From: Marinobacter alexandrii
GTDB taxonomy: Bacteria > Pseudomonadota > Gammaproteobacteria > Pseudomonadales > Oleiphilaceae
NCBI RefSeq assembly: GCF_005871205.1
Contig: NZ_SWKM01000011.1
Location: 806,001 to 870,000 of the forward strand
Length of the DNA: 64,000 nt
Direction: 5' to 3'
The position numbers were made by a program, and so were the translations under genes. Positions 25,154-34,518 of this stretch are shown here, piece by piece. Within the stretch, counting starts at the first letter, position 1. Each line of letters starts with the position of its first letter. The notes below the pieces were generated by a model. The model made no database searches. It was given only the letters and a program-made list of their open reading frames with translations, and was not told where the DNA came from.

Positions 25154-26275
25154 ATGTGGCTAACGCGACCTCTGCGTGAACGCTCCACGCAACTGTTCCT
25201 GGGCGTGCTGTTCGCTGCCCTGATTGTCGTCACCGCGCTGCACCTGCTGATGCCGCAGGACAGCGCCCTGTATGTGAGTTCCTACACCGTCACCCTGCTG
25301 GGTAAATACCTGTGCTATGCACTGCTGGCGGTGGCGGTGGACCTGGTCTGGGGTTACCTGGGTATCCTCAGCCTGGGCCACGGCGCCTTCTTCGCCCTCG
25401 GTGGCTACGCCATGGGCATGTACCTGATGCGTCAGATCGGTGATCGCGGCGTCTACGGCGACCCGCTCCTGCCGGACTTCATGGTGTTCCTGAACTGGCA
25501 GGAACTGCCCTGGTACTGGCTCGGCTTCGACATGGCCTGGTTCGCCTTCATCATGGTGCTGCTGGCACCGGGCCTGCTGGCCCTGGTGTTCGGCTTCCTG
25601 GCCTTCCGCTCACGGGTGACCGGGGTGTACCTCTCCATCATCACCCAGGCGCTCACCTTTGCGCTAATGCTGGCGTTTTTCCGCAACGAAATGGGCTTTG
25701 GCGGCAACAACGGCCTGACCGATTTTAAAGACTTGCTCGGCTTTGACCTGCGCACCGACGCCACCCGCCTCGGCCTGTTCCTGGCCACCGGCATCGCCCT
25801 GGCCATTGGCTATGTGGTGTGCCGGGGCATTGTCACCAGCAAGCTCGGCCGGGTGAGTGTGGCCTGTCGCGACGCCGAAGCCCGCACCCGCTTCCTGGGT
25901 TACCGGGTGGAGCGGGTACAGCTGTTCGTGTTCGTGGTGTCCGCCATGCTGGCGGGCGTCGCCGGCGCGCTCTATGTGCCGCAAGTCGGCATTATCAACC
26001 CGAGCGAATTCTCGCCGCTGTTCTCCATTGAAGTGGTGGTGTGGGTCGCCCTGGGTGGCCGGGCTACGCTCTACGGGGCCGTAATTGGCGCCATTCTGGT
26101 GAACTACGGCAAAACCGTGTTCACCGGCATCATGCCCGACGCCTGGCTATTCGCCCTCGGCGGCCTGTTCGTGCTGGTAACCGTGTTCCTGCCCAAGGGC
26201 ATTGCCGGCCTGCTGTTTACCCGTAAGAAAACCAAGGATGAACCGACCACCCCGGCGCAGGAGGCAACCGCATGA
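25154..26275 (+). CDS. urtC: Urea ABC transporter permease UrtC
   Basis: A 373-residue LivM-type permease with about nine helices. Recognisable segments are DLVWGYLGILSLGHGAFFALGG, with the inner loop around ACRDAEARTRFLGY, and GRATLYGAVIGA near the C-terminus. It begins 3 bp after urtB and overlaps urtD by ATGA. It pairs with UrtB to form the translocation path. Confidence 0.94.
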   Translation: MWLTRPLRERSTQLFLGVLFAALIVVTALHLLMPQDSALYVSSYTVTLLGKYLCYALLAVAVDLVWGYLGILSLGHGAFFALGGYAMGMYLMRQIGDRGVYGDPLLPDFMVFLNWQELPWYWLGFDMAWFAFIMVLLAPGLLALVFGFLAFRSRVTGVYLSIITQALTFALMLAFFRNEMGFGGNNGLTDFKDLLGFDLRTDATRLGLFLATGIALAIGYVVCRGIVTSKLGRVSVACRDAEARTRFLGYRVERVQLFVFVVSAMLAGVAGALYVPQVGIINPSEFSPLFSIEVVVWVALGGRATLYGAVIGAILVNYGKTVFTGIMPDAWLFALGGLFVLVTVFLPKGIAGLLFTRKKTKDEPTTPAQEATA

Positions 26276-27096
26276 GCATCTTGCAGGAACTGACCAACCG
26301 CGACCAGGTGTTCGAATTCCTGACCCCGGAAGTGTCACCGGTGGACGTACGCCACGGCCCCATCCTGTACCTGGAGGACGTGAGCGTGAGCTTCGATGGC
26401 TTCAAGGCCATCAACAACCTGAACCTCACTATCGACGACGGCGAACTGCGTTGCATCATCGGCCCCAACGGTGCGGGTAAAACCACCATGATGGACATCA
26501 TCACCGGCAAAACCCGCCCGGACACTGGCTCGGTGTGGTTCGGCAGCCGCCACAACCTGCTCACCAAGAGCGAGCCGGACATCGCCTCCCTCGGTATCGG
26601 CCGAAAGTTCCAGAAACCCACGGTGTTTGAAGCCCTCACCGTGTTCGAAAACCTGGAACTGGCCATGGCCGCCGACAAGCGCGTGTTCCCCACGCTGACC
26701 GCGGTCATGAAACCTGAATACCGGGGCCGCATCGACGAAGTACTGGAAATGATCGGCCTCAAGGACCTGCGCAGCGCCCCCGCCGGCATCCTGTCCCACG
26801 GCCAGAAACAATGGCTGGAAATCGGCATGCTGCTGATGCAACGGCCACGGTTGCTGCTGGTGGATGAGCCAGTAGCAGGCATGACCGAACAGGAAATGGA
26901 ACGCACCGCCGAGTTGCTCACCAGCCTGGCCGGCAAACAGTCGGTGGTAGTGGTGGAGCACGACATGGGCTTTGTGCGCTCCATCGCCCGCCAGGTCACC
27001 GTGCTGCACCAGGGCAGTGTGCTGGCGGAAGGCACCATGGACCAGGTCTCCAACGACCCGGAAGTGATCAAGGTCTATCTCGGGGAGGAAGCCTGA
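26272..27096 (+). CDS. urtD: Urea ABC transporter ATP-binding protein UrtD
   Basis: A 274-residue ATPase subunit of the LivG type. Walker A is GPNGAGKT (64-71), the signature is LSHGQKQ, Walker B is LLLVDEPVAGM, and the H-loop is VVEHDMGFV. The approximately 30 residues before the ABC domain are typical for UrtD. It is translationally coupled to urtC (ATGA) and to urtE (TGATG). Confidence 0.95.
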   Translation: MSILQELTNRDQVFEFLTPEVSPVDVRHGPILYLEDVSVSFDGFKAINNLNLTIDDGELRCIIGPNGAGKTTMMDIITGKTRPDTGSVWFGSRHNLLTKSEPDIASLGIGRKFQKPTVFEALTVFENLELAMAADKRVFPTLTAVMKPEYRGRIDEVLEMIGLKDLRSAPAGILSHGQKQWLEIGMLLMQRPRLLLVDEPVAGMTEQEMERTAELLTSLAGKQSVVVVEHDMGFVRSIARQVTVLHQGSVLAEGTMDQVSNDPEVIKVYLGEEA

Positions 27097-27812
27097 TGTC
27101 CAGTGACAACCTGATGCTGAAAGTCGACAAGCTCAACCAGTACTACGGCGAAAGCCACACCCTCTGGGACCTGGAACTGGACGTACCCCAGGGCCAGTGC
27201 ACCTGCGTGATGGGCCGCAACGGCGTAGGCAAGACCACGCTGATGAAATGCATCATGGGCGAGGAAAGCGTGAAAAGCGGTTCCCTGGAATTCGCCCAGG
27301 ACGTGGAACTCACCCAAAAGAAAATCGAAGACCGCTCCCGCCTCGGCATCGGCTACGTACCCCAGGGCCGGCAGATCTTCCCGCTGCTGACCGTGGAAGA
27401 AAACCTGCGCACCGGCCTGGCCGTGCGCAAAGACGGCAGCAAGAAAATCCCCGAGCGTATTTACGAGCTGTTCCCGGTATTAAAGGAAATGAAGCACCGC
27501 CGCGGCGGCGACCTCTCCGGCGGCCAGCAACAGCAACTGGCCATTGGCCGGGCGCTGGTGATCGAACCGCGCCTGCTGATCCTGGACGAGCCGGGGGAGG
27601 GCATCCAGCCCAACATCGTCGCCCAGATTGGCGAAGTCATCCGCAAGCTGATCAAAGAAGACGGCCTGACCGTGCTGTTGGTGGAACAGAAACTGCCCTT
27701 CGCCCGCAAATACGCCGACCGCTTCGCCATCCTCGATCGCGGCCGCCGGGTGGCCGAAGGTGAAATCGCCGGGCTCACCGATGAACTCATCAAGAAGCAC
27801 CTGACGGTATGA
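27096..27812 (+). CDS. urtE: Urea ABC transporter ATP-binding protein UrtE
   Basis: A 238-residue LivF-type ATPase. Walker A is GRNGVGKT (40-47), the signature LSGGQQQQLAIGRAL, Walker B LLILDEPGEGIQP. The 'GEGIQP' part is typical of UrtE. It overlaps the urtD stop by one base and the ureD start by four, so transporter and urease genes are continuous. Confidence 0.95.
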   Translation: MSSDNLMLKVDKLNQYYGESHTLWDLELDVPQGQCTCVMGRNGVGKTTLMKCIMGEESVKSGSLEFAQDVELTQKKIEDRSRLGIGYVPQGRQIFPLLTVEENLRTGLAVRKDGSKKIPERIYELFPVLKEMKHRRGGDLSGGQQQQLAIGRALVIEPRLLILDEPGEGIQPNIVAQIGEVIRKLIKEDGLTVLLVEQKLPFARKYADRFAILDRGRRVAEGEIAGLTDELIKKHLTV

Positions 27813-28717
27813 CGGTCTTCCAGCGCATAGAGCCCAACGATGGCACCGCCCCTGATTCCGGCCACCGCTTCGACGCCGGCCGGCGCTGGGCCGCGTCTAT
27901 CGAACTGGGCTTCCAGCTGCGCCCGGACGGCGACAACACCGCCACCCGCATGACAGGCATTAGCCACCAGGGGCCGTTGCGCGTGCAGCGGCCGTTCTAC
28001 CCGGAAGGCCGCAACGGCTGCTGCCACGTGTACCTGCTGCACCCGCCGGGCGGGCTGGTCAGCGGCGATGCCCTGAGCATTGAGGCCCAGGTAGGCGAGG
28101 GCGCCCACACCCTGCTCACCACACCGGCCGCCGCCAAACTCTACAAAGCCGACAGCCACGGCGTGGCCTGGGCCCAGCACACAAAACTCACCGTCGCCAA
28201 GGGCGGCGTTCTCGAATACCTGCCCCAGGAAACCCTGGCCTTCGACGGTTCCCGGGGCGAACAGACCACCACCATCGAACTGCAAACCGGCGCCAAATGC
28301 CTGGGCTGGGAAATCCTCGCCCTCGGCCGCCCGGCCAGCGACCTGCCGTTCGTCACGGGGCATTTGGAACAGAAGTTCCGCCTACTCATGGACGGCAGCC
28401 CTCTATGGCTGGAACGCCAACCCATGGACCCGGCCCATCCAAGATTTAAAGGCCACTGGGGCCAGGGCGGCGCCACCGTGCAGACCACCTTGTGGGTAGT
28501 GGGCCTGGACGACGAAGCCGGCGCCATCGAAGCCCTAAGAGAAACCCTGCCCGAGAACCACCGCTGGGCCGTCACCCGCCGCCGCGGCGTTGTGCTGCTG
28601 CGCTACCTGGGGCAGGAACGCAACGAAGCCTGGGCCCTGTGCCAACAAGCCTGGGAACTGCTACGGCCACGACTCACCGGGCTGCCGGCCAGCGTGCCCA
28701 GAATCTGGCTGACCTGA
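27809..28717 (+). CDS. ureD: Urease accessory protein UreD
   Basis: A 302-residue urease chaperone. It shows YPEGRNGCCHVYLLHPPGGLVSGD, and GVLEYLPQETLAFDGS near the middle, both conserved in UreD/UreH. UreD binds the apo-urease and joins UreF and UreG to deliver nickel. The ATG overlaps the urtE stop codon. Confidence 0.95.
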   Translation: MTVFQRIEPNDGTAPDSGHRFDAGRRWAASIELGFQLRPDGDNTATRMTGISHQGPLRVQRPFYPEGRNGCCHVYLLHPPGGLVSGDALSIEAQVGEGAHTLLTTPAAAKLYKADSHGVAWAQHTKLTVAKGGVLEYLPQETLAFDGSRGEQTTTIELQTGAKCLGWEILALGRPASDLPFVTGHLEQKFRLLMDGSPLWLERQPMDPAHPRFKGHWGQGGATVQTTLWVVGLDDEAGAIEALRETLPENHRWAVTRRRGVVLLRYLGQERNEAWALCQQAWELLRPRLTGLPASVPRIWLT

Positions 28718-28761
28718 ACAAGACTCACATACAGAACAAGAGCCTAAGAGAGAAATAACTG

Positions 28762-29064
28762 ATGGAACTGACCCCCAGAGACAAAGACAAGCTGCTGCTG
28801 TTCACCGCCGCGCTGTTGGCCGAACGCCGCAAGGCCAAGGGCCTGAAACTGAACTACCCGGAAGCCGTCGCCCTGATCAGCGCCGAAATCATGGAAGGCG
28901 CCAGAGAAGGCCGCAGCGTGGCTGAAATGATGACCGCTGGCACCAAAGTGCTCACTCGTGAAGACGTCATGGACGGCATCGCCGAAATGGTCGACGAAGT
29001 GCAGGTGGAAGCCACCTTTCCGGACGGCACCAAGCTGGTCACCGTCCACAACCCGATAGTGTAA
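28762..29064 (+). CDS. ureA: Urease subunit gamma
   Basis: A 100-residue protein with the full UreA sequence: [39 protein letters not shown] and VTVHNPIV at the end. It is the smallest structural subunit of the three-part bacterial urease. A ribosome site AGAGAGAAATAACTG precedes the ATG. ureB follows after 10 bp. Confidence 0.97.
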   Translation: MELTPRDKDKLLLFTAALLAERRKAKGLKLNYPEAVALISAEIMEGAREGRSVAEMMTAGTKVLTREDVMDGIAEMVDEVQVEATFPDGTKLVTVHNPIV

Positions 29065-29074
29065 GGAGCCCGCC

Positions 29075-29392
29075 ATGATCCCCGGTGAATACCAGCTCAA
29101 AGGCGGCGACATCGAACTCTGCGCCGGCCTCGAGAGAATTCAGATTGAAGTCGCCAACACCGGCGACCGCCCGGTCCAGATCGGCTCTCACTATCACTTC
29201 GCCGAAGCCAACCCGGCCCTGACGTTTGATCGCAAAAAAGCCCGCGGCTACCGCCTCGACGTCGCCGCCGGCACCGCCATCCGCTTCGAACCCGGCCAAA
29301 GCCGAGAAGTGACATTGATTCCGTTCAGCGGTAGTCGTGAGATCTATGGTTTCAGAGCTGAAGTCATGGGCCCTCTGGACTCCACGAAATGA
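29075..29392 (+). CDS. ureB: Urease subunit beta
   Basis: A 105-residue protein starting MIPGEYQL with the conserved [20 protein letters not shown] and [17 protein letters not shown]. It forms part of the (alpha-beta-gamma)3 urease. It is followed by a 145-bp gap to ureC that is filled by a hairpin repeat, unusual inside a urease operon. Confidence 0.97.
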   Translation: MIPGEYQLKGGDIELCAGLERIQIEVANTGDRPVQIGSHYHFAEANPALTFDRKKARGYRLDVAAGTAIRFEPGQSREVTLIPFSGSREIYGFRAEVMGPLDSTK

Positions 29393-29399
29393 TATCGGG

Positions 29400-29507
29400 G
29401 AGCGAGTGGGAACTACTTTCCGAAACTGTGCGGAGCCATGGATGGCGGAGCTCAAGCGCCACAGGGATGTGCTTGAGCGGGTTTCGGAAAGTAGTTCCCA
29501 CTTGCTC
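29400..29507. repeat. Long hairpin repeat inserted between ureB and ureC
   Basis: The 27-nt arms (29400-29426 and 29481-29507) match with one G-T type difference, e.g. GTGGGAACTACTTTCCGAAA and its complement. Inside are a short palindrome GCCATGGATGGC (29435-29446) and a second hairpin CTCAAGC / GCTTGAG (29451-29477). No ORF is present. It looks like a REP/MITE-like mobile repeat sitting within the operon. Confidence 0.8.
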
Positions 29508-29537
29508 TCGCACCAAGATTAAGGAAAGAGGCACAGC

Positions 29538-31241
<1,704 letters not shown>

Positions 31242-31273
31242 ATAGACAGCTCATGGCTGCTTCAGGAGCCCAC

Positions 31274-31825
31274 ATGCTTGAACTTACCCAACGGGTCGGC
31301 CCGGTAGAAACCGCCGAAATCCACGACCACCTCACGCTGCCCTTCGAGCTGCGAATGCGCGGCCGCCTGCGGGCGAAAACCGACACCGGTTACGACGTCG
31401 GCCTGTTCCTCGATCGCGGCCAGGTATTGCGCGAAGGCGCCTTCCTGCAGGCCGAAACCGGTGAGATCGTTCGCATCCGCGCCGCCGATGAGCCTGTCGT
31501 CACCGCTCGCATCGAACCGGGCCTGGGCCTGGCGCGGTTGTGCTACCACTTGGGTAACCGCCATGTGTCTCTCGCAATAGGCAGCGACGATGCCGCCAAC
31601 GACGGTACTCTCGATGGCAAGACCGGCTGGGTCCGTTTCCCACCCGATCATGTGTTGGAAGAATTGGCCGAGCGGCTCGGCGCCACCCTGGAACACCACC
31701 GCGCGCCGTTCGATCCGGAACCCGGTGCCTATGCCCAATCCGGGCAGGGCGAGCATTCCCATTCACACGGACACAGCCACTCGCATAGCCACGGCCATAA
31801 CCATGACGACACTCACTCTCACTGA
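31274..31825 (+). CDS. ureE: Urease accessory protein UreE, histidine-rich
   Basis: A 183-residue nickel metallochaperone. It has the UreE N-domain (LTLPFELRMRGRLRAKTDTG), the C-domain with HLGNRHV, and a histidine-rich tail with 12 His in the last 25 residues ([17 protein letters not shown]) able to store nickel. ATG at 31274 is chosen because AGGAG stands 6 bp before it and MLELTQRVG is the usual N-terminus; the ATG at 31253 is less likely. The end overlaps ureF by 23 bp. Confidence 0.94.
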   Translation: MLELTQRVGPVETAEIHDHLTLPFELRMRGRLRAKTDTGYDVGLFLDRGQVLREGAFLQAETGEIVRIRAADEPVVTARIEPGLGLARLCYHLGNRHVSLAIGSDDAANDGTLDGKTGWVRFPPDHVLEELAERLGATLEHHRAPFDPEPGAYAQSGQGEHSHSHGHSHSHSHGHNHDDTHSH

Positions 31826-32510
31826 CAGCAGCCAAACGGCCGTGGGCGACCTGGCCCTGCTGGGCCTGCTGCAGCTGGTCAGCCCTGCGCTGCCCATCGG
31901 CGCCTTTGCCTGGTCTCAGGGCTTGGAGAGCGCCTTCGAGCTGGGTTGGGTGACCAATGAGAACGAACTGGGCGACTGGCTGGAAGGCGTGCTGGAAGAC
32001 GGCCTGACCCAATGCGAACTGCCGCTATTGGTACGCCTGCAGCAAGCCTGGGCCAACCACGATGGCAGCACCGTGGCCGAGTGGAACGACTGGCTGCACG
32101 CCACCCGGGAAACCGCCGAACTGGTGGACGAAGACCTGCGCCTGGGCGCGGCCCTGGTGCGCCTGCTCGGCAGCCTGGAACTGCTGCCGAAAGAAGGCCT
32201 TCTACCCAAAGACCCCGGCTACGTCACCCTGTTTGCCTGGGCCGCCCACGTGCGAACCGTACCCGCCCGGCAGACCCTGCTCGGCTTCGCCTGGGCCTGG
32301 CTGGAAAACCAGCTGGCGGTGGCGTGCAAAGCCATGCCCCTGGGCCACACCGCCGCACAGCGCCTGACCGAACGGCTGCGCCCGAAACTGGTGATGGCGG
32401 TGGACCACGCCCTACAGAAAGAAGACCACGAACTCGGCCCGGTATTGCCCGGCCTGGCGCTCGGCAGCGCCCTACACGAAACCCAGTATTCACGGCTTTT
32501 CAGAAGCTGA
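31803..32510 (+). CDS. ureF: Urease accessory protein UreF
   Basis: A 235-residue all-helical chaperone. It has [21 protein letters not shown] and later [20 protein letters not shown], both conserved. UreF links UreD to UreG and acts as a fidelity factor for nickel loading. The start codon ATG 31803 lies inside the His-rich end of ureE, giving a 23-bp overlap in another frame; the longer open frame upstream is read inside ureE and is not used. Confidence 0.94.
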   Translation: MTTLTLTDSSQTAVGDLALLGLLQLVSPALPIGAFAWSQGLESAFELGWVTNENELGDWLEGVLEDGLTQCELPLLVRLQQAWANHDGSTVAEWNDWLHATRETAELVDEDLRLGAALVRLLGSLELLPKEGLLPKDPGYVTLFAWAAHVRTVPARQTLLGFAWAWLENQLAVACKAMPLGHTAAQRLTERLRPKLVMAVDHALQKEDHELGPVLPGLALGSALHETQYSRLFRS

Positions 32511-32541
32511 ACAACAAAGAACAGAAACAGGAGAACACGCC

Positions 32542-33180
32542 ATGAAACATTGTCTGAGAGTTGGAGTCGGCGGCCCGGTAGGCTCCGGTAAAACCGCCCT
32601 GTTGCGCCAGCTGTGCAAGGCCCTGAAAGACCACTACGACATCGCCGTGGTCACCAATGACATCTACACCCGGGAAGACGCCGACTTCCTGCTGAAACAC
32701 GATGCCCTGCCAGCGGACCGCATTCTCGGCGTCGAAACCGGCGGCTGCCCGCACACCGCCATCCGCGAAGACGCCTCGATGAACCTGGCGGCCATCGACG
32801 ATCTGCAAAGCCGCCACCCGAACCTGGAGCTGGTGCTGGTGGAATCCGGCGGCGACAACCTCTCCGCCACCTTCAGCCCGGAACTGTCCGACCTCACCCT
32901 CTACGTGATCGACGTGTCCGCCGGCGACAAGATTCCCCGAAAAGGCGGCCCCGGCATCACCAAATCCGACCTGCTGATCATCAACAAGATCGACATCGCC
33001 GAACAGGTACACGCCTCCCTGGATGTAATGGAGCGGGACAGCAAGAAAATGCGCGGCGAACGGCCTTTCGTGTTCACCAACCTGTACGACGGGGTAGGGC
33101 TGGAGGCGATTATCAGCTTCATTCTGGAGCGGGGGATGTTGCCAGAGCGCCGGCCTGAGAAGCTTGCTGAAACCGCTTAA
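32542..33180 (+). CDS. ureG: Urease accessory GTPase UreG
   Basis: A 212-residue SIMIBI GTPase. P-loop GPVGSGKT (11-18), the nickel-binding CPH motif in [13 protein letters not shown], and the base-recognition NKID. It hydrolyses GTP while nickel is inserted into urease. It has a good AGGAG ribosome site. It is the last canonical urease gene; a 61-residue membrane protein follows before the terminator. Confidence 0.97.
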   Translation: MKHCLRVGVGGPVGSGKTALLRQLCKALKDHYDIAVVTNDIYTREDADFLLKHDALPADRILGVETGGCPHTAIREDASMNLAAIDDLQSRHPNLELVLVESGGDNLSATFSPELSDLTLYVIDVSAGDKIPRKGGPGITKSDLLIINKIDIAEQVHASLDVMERDSKKMRGERPFVFTNLYDGVGLEAIISFILERGMLPERRPEKLAETA

Positions 33181-33224
33181 CGAAACCGAATATTGAGTTT
33201 TAAACGAACGACGGAGAGACAACC

Positions 33225-33410
33225 ATGAAACTGACTAACCGACTGACTCTGACTGCTGGCCTGCTTCTGATCTCTGGCGCTGCCTTTGGTCACGCCGGCC
33301 ACGAAGCCCTTGGCGATGGGGTGCATATCGAATATTTCCTGGCGGCTGGCGCGGTTGCCGCTGTTGGCATCTATGTACTGACGCGGCATAAACGAGATGG
33401 ACAGGATTGA
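33225..33410 (+). CDS. Small membrane protein at the end of the urease operon
   Basis: A 61-residue protein with a signal-like N-terminal helix ending GAAFGHAGHEALGDGVH, a second hydrophobic helix (about 38-54) and a basic C-terminus (TRHKRDGQD). Ribosome site GGAGAGACAACC. It lies 44 bp after ureG and before the terminator, so it belongs to the operon. UreJ/HupE nickel permeases are often found here, but those have about 190 residues and several helices; the HAGHE segment may bind metal. I do not recognise the family. Confidence 0.7.
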   Translation: MKLTNRLTLTAGLLLISGAAFGHAGHEALGDGVHIEYFLAAGAVAAVGIYVLTRHKRDGQD

Positions 33411-33447
33411 GCAAAGTTCTTAACCGATCCGCTCCTTGATGTTATTT

Positions 33448-33477
33448 AAAGCCGCTCCGAACACGAGCGGCTTTTTC
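33448..33477 (+). terminator. Terminator of the urea/urease cluster
   Basis: AAAGCCGCTC and GAGCGGCTTT form a perfect 10-bp stem with a 7-nt loop, followed by two further T. It ends the approximately 11-kb cluster and is the last backbone element before the AT-rich island. Confidence 0.93.
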
Positions 33478-33522
33478 GTATTGGCGTTACCAAATTTTAC
33501 GTCCCACGGGTAGGAAGTCGCC

Positions 33523-33551
33523 TTACGATTAGGCTAGTGTGTAGTTATAAG
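33523..33551 (+). promoter_or_regulatory. Sigma-70 type promoter of the Hachiman operon
   Basis: TTACGA (33523-33528), a 17-bp spacer, and TATAAG (33546-33551). It would start transcription near 33558, about 26 bp before the small ORF and 226 bp before hamA. No other good promoter is seen closer to hamA. Confidence 0.6.
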
Positions 33552-33583
33552 AAACGGACTGACGCCGCTGTTAAGGATAACGG

Positions 33584-33787
33584 ATGGATCACACACAGAT
33601 ACTAATCGCTTCCCAAAACGACGCCCCAAGCACCATCCGGTATCTGATTTCGCAGATCATACTGGCGGCGCTCACCAAACTTCCCCAGCTCAAACGCGAA
33701 GCTGAATACGCTGCTCTTAGCTCATCTTCCAGAACGATCCTGGCCGAAAAACCATTTGCCTTTATCATGAAAATCATAACTATATGA
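33584..33787 (+). CDS. Small ORF coupled to hamA, unknown
   Basis: 67 codons, no recognised domain. Support: ATG follows AAGGATAACGG, it lies just after a good promoter, and its TGA overlaps the hamA ATG (ATGA), as in coupled genes. Against: base composition changes inside the ORF near 33765, from balanced to AT-rich, which looks like an island junction, so the ORF may be a host gene fragment joined to the island. It could act as a leader peptide for hamA translation. Confidence 0.4.
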   Translation: MDHTQILIASQNDAPSTIRYLISQIILAALTKLPQLKREAEYAALSSSSRTILAEKPFAFIMKIITI

Positions 33788-34518
33788 AAAGTGTTCCGAA
33801 GTATGGCAAGAAATATCCCGATATAGACTGGGGTTGTGATTACTTTCAAGTCGATGGGTTTTCATCGATTGAAAAGATAAAAATATGTCATGTGAAAGTA
33901 AATGATATAAAGAAGATATCAGAAGCTTTAGCTAGAAGAGTGCTTGATACTTCGTGGATGACGACATTAGATGCTGGAAGCCAAAGGGGCTTTGAGAAAA
34001 CCGTAAAGGAAACCGCTTCCGCTTTAGTAGAAATTTTCGAGCAAACACAAGATCTTTCAACTATAGGAAGTGAATTCGGCGAAGTTATGGTTTCGATTGG
34101 ATCAACAAAAGCGCTTGAAACAATATTTAATCATCAGGTTTTGCCCATAGCAGAGCTTTGGAAGCCAAAGCTAAAGCAAAACGAAGGTTTTGATTTTCAT
34201 ACGGTTTGCAAAAATGAGCTGATTAATTTCGGCGAGGCGAAATATTCAGGAAGTGTTAACCCTCATGGTGATGCAATAGATCAGTCAAAAGGATTCATTG
34301 ATGACGAAAAGCATCTACGAGATTATTTTTATTTAAAAGATCTAGCTCCAAATTCTTCGGTCGAAAATCTAAATAATGATAACTTTGGGATTGTTGCTTC
34401 GTTCTCTATAAATTCTTCTAATCCCATCCATATTTTGGAGAATGCTGTCAAGACAGCCGAGCTAAAGCTTGGTTCCGATTGTATAAAGTCAGTATACCTG
34501 GTTGGGGTAAGTAAATGA
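33784..34518 (+). CDS. hamA: Hachiman defence nuclease HamA (DUF1837)
   Basis: A 244-residue DUF1837 protein. The PD-(D/E)xK-like active site can be placed at Asp137 (GFDFHTV) and Glu151/Lys153 (INFGEAKYSG), in agreement with the E-x-K residues known to be needed in characterised HamA. Earlier segment GSEFGEVM is also typical. In Hachiman, HamA is held inactive by the helicase HamB and degrades DNA when released after phage-linked DNA damage. The codon use is strongly AT-rich against the GC-rich neighbours. It overlaps hamB by ATGA. Confidence 0.88.
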   Translation: MKSVPKYGKKYPDIDWGCDYFQVDGFSSIEKIKICHVKVNDIKKISEALARRVLDTSWMTTLDAGSQRGFEKTVKETASALVEIFEQTQDLSTIGSEFGEVMVSIGSTKALETIFNHQVLPIAELWKPKLKQNEGFDFHTVCKNELINFGEAKYSGSVNPHGDAIDQSKGFIDDEKHLRDYFYLKDLAPNSSVENLNNDNFGIVASFSINSSNPIHILENAVKTAELKLGSDCIKSVYLVGVSK

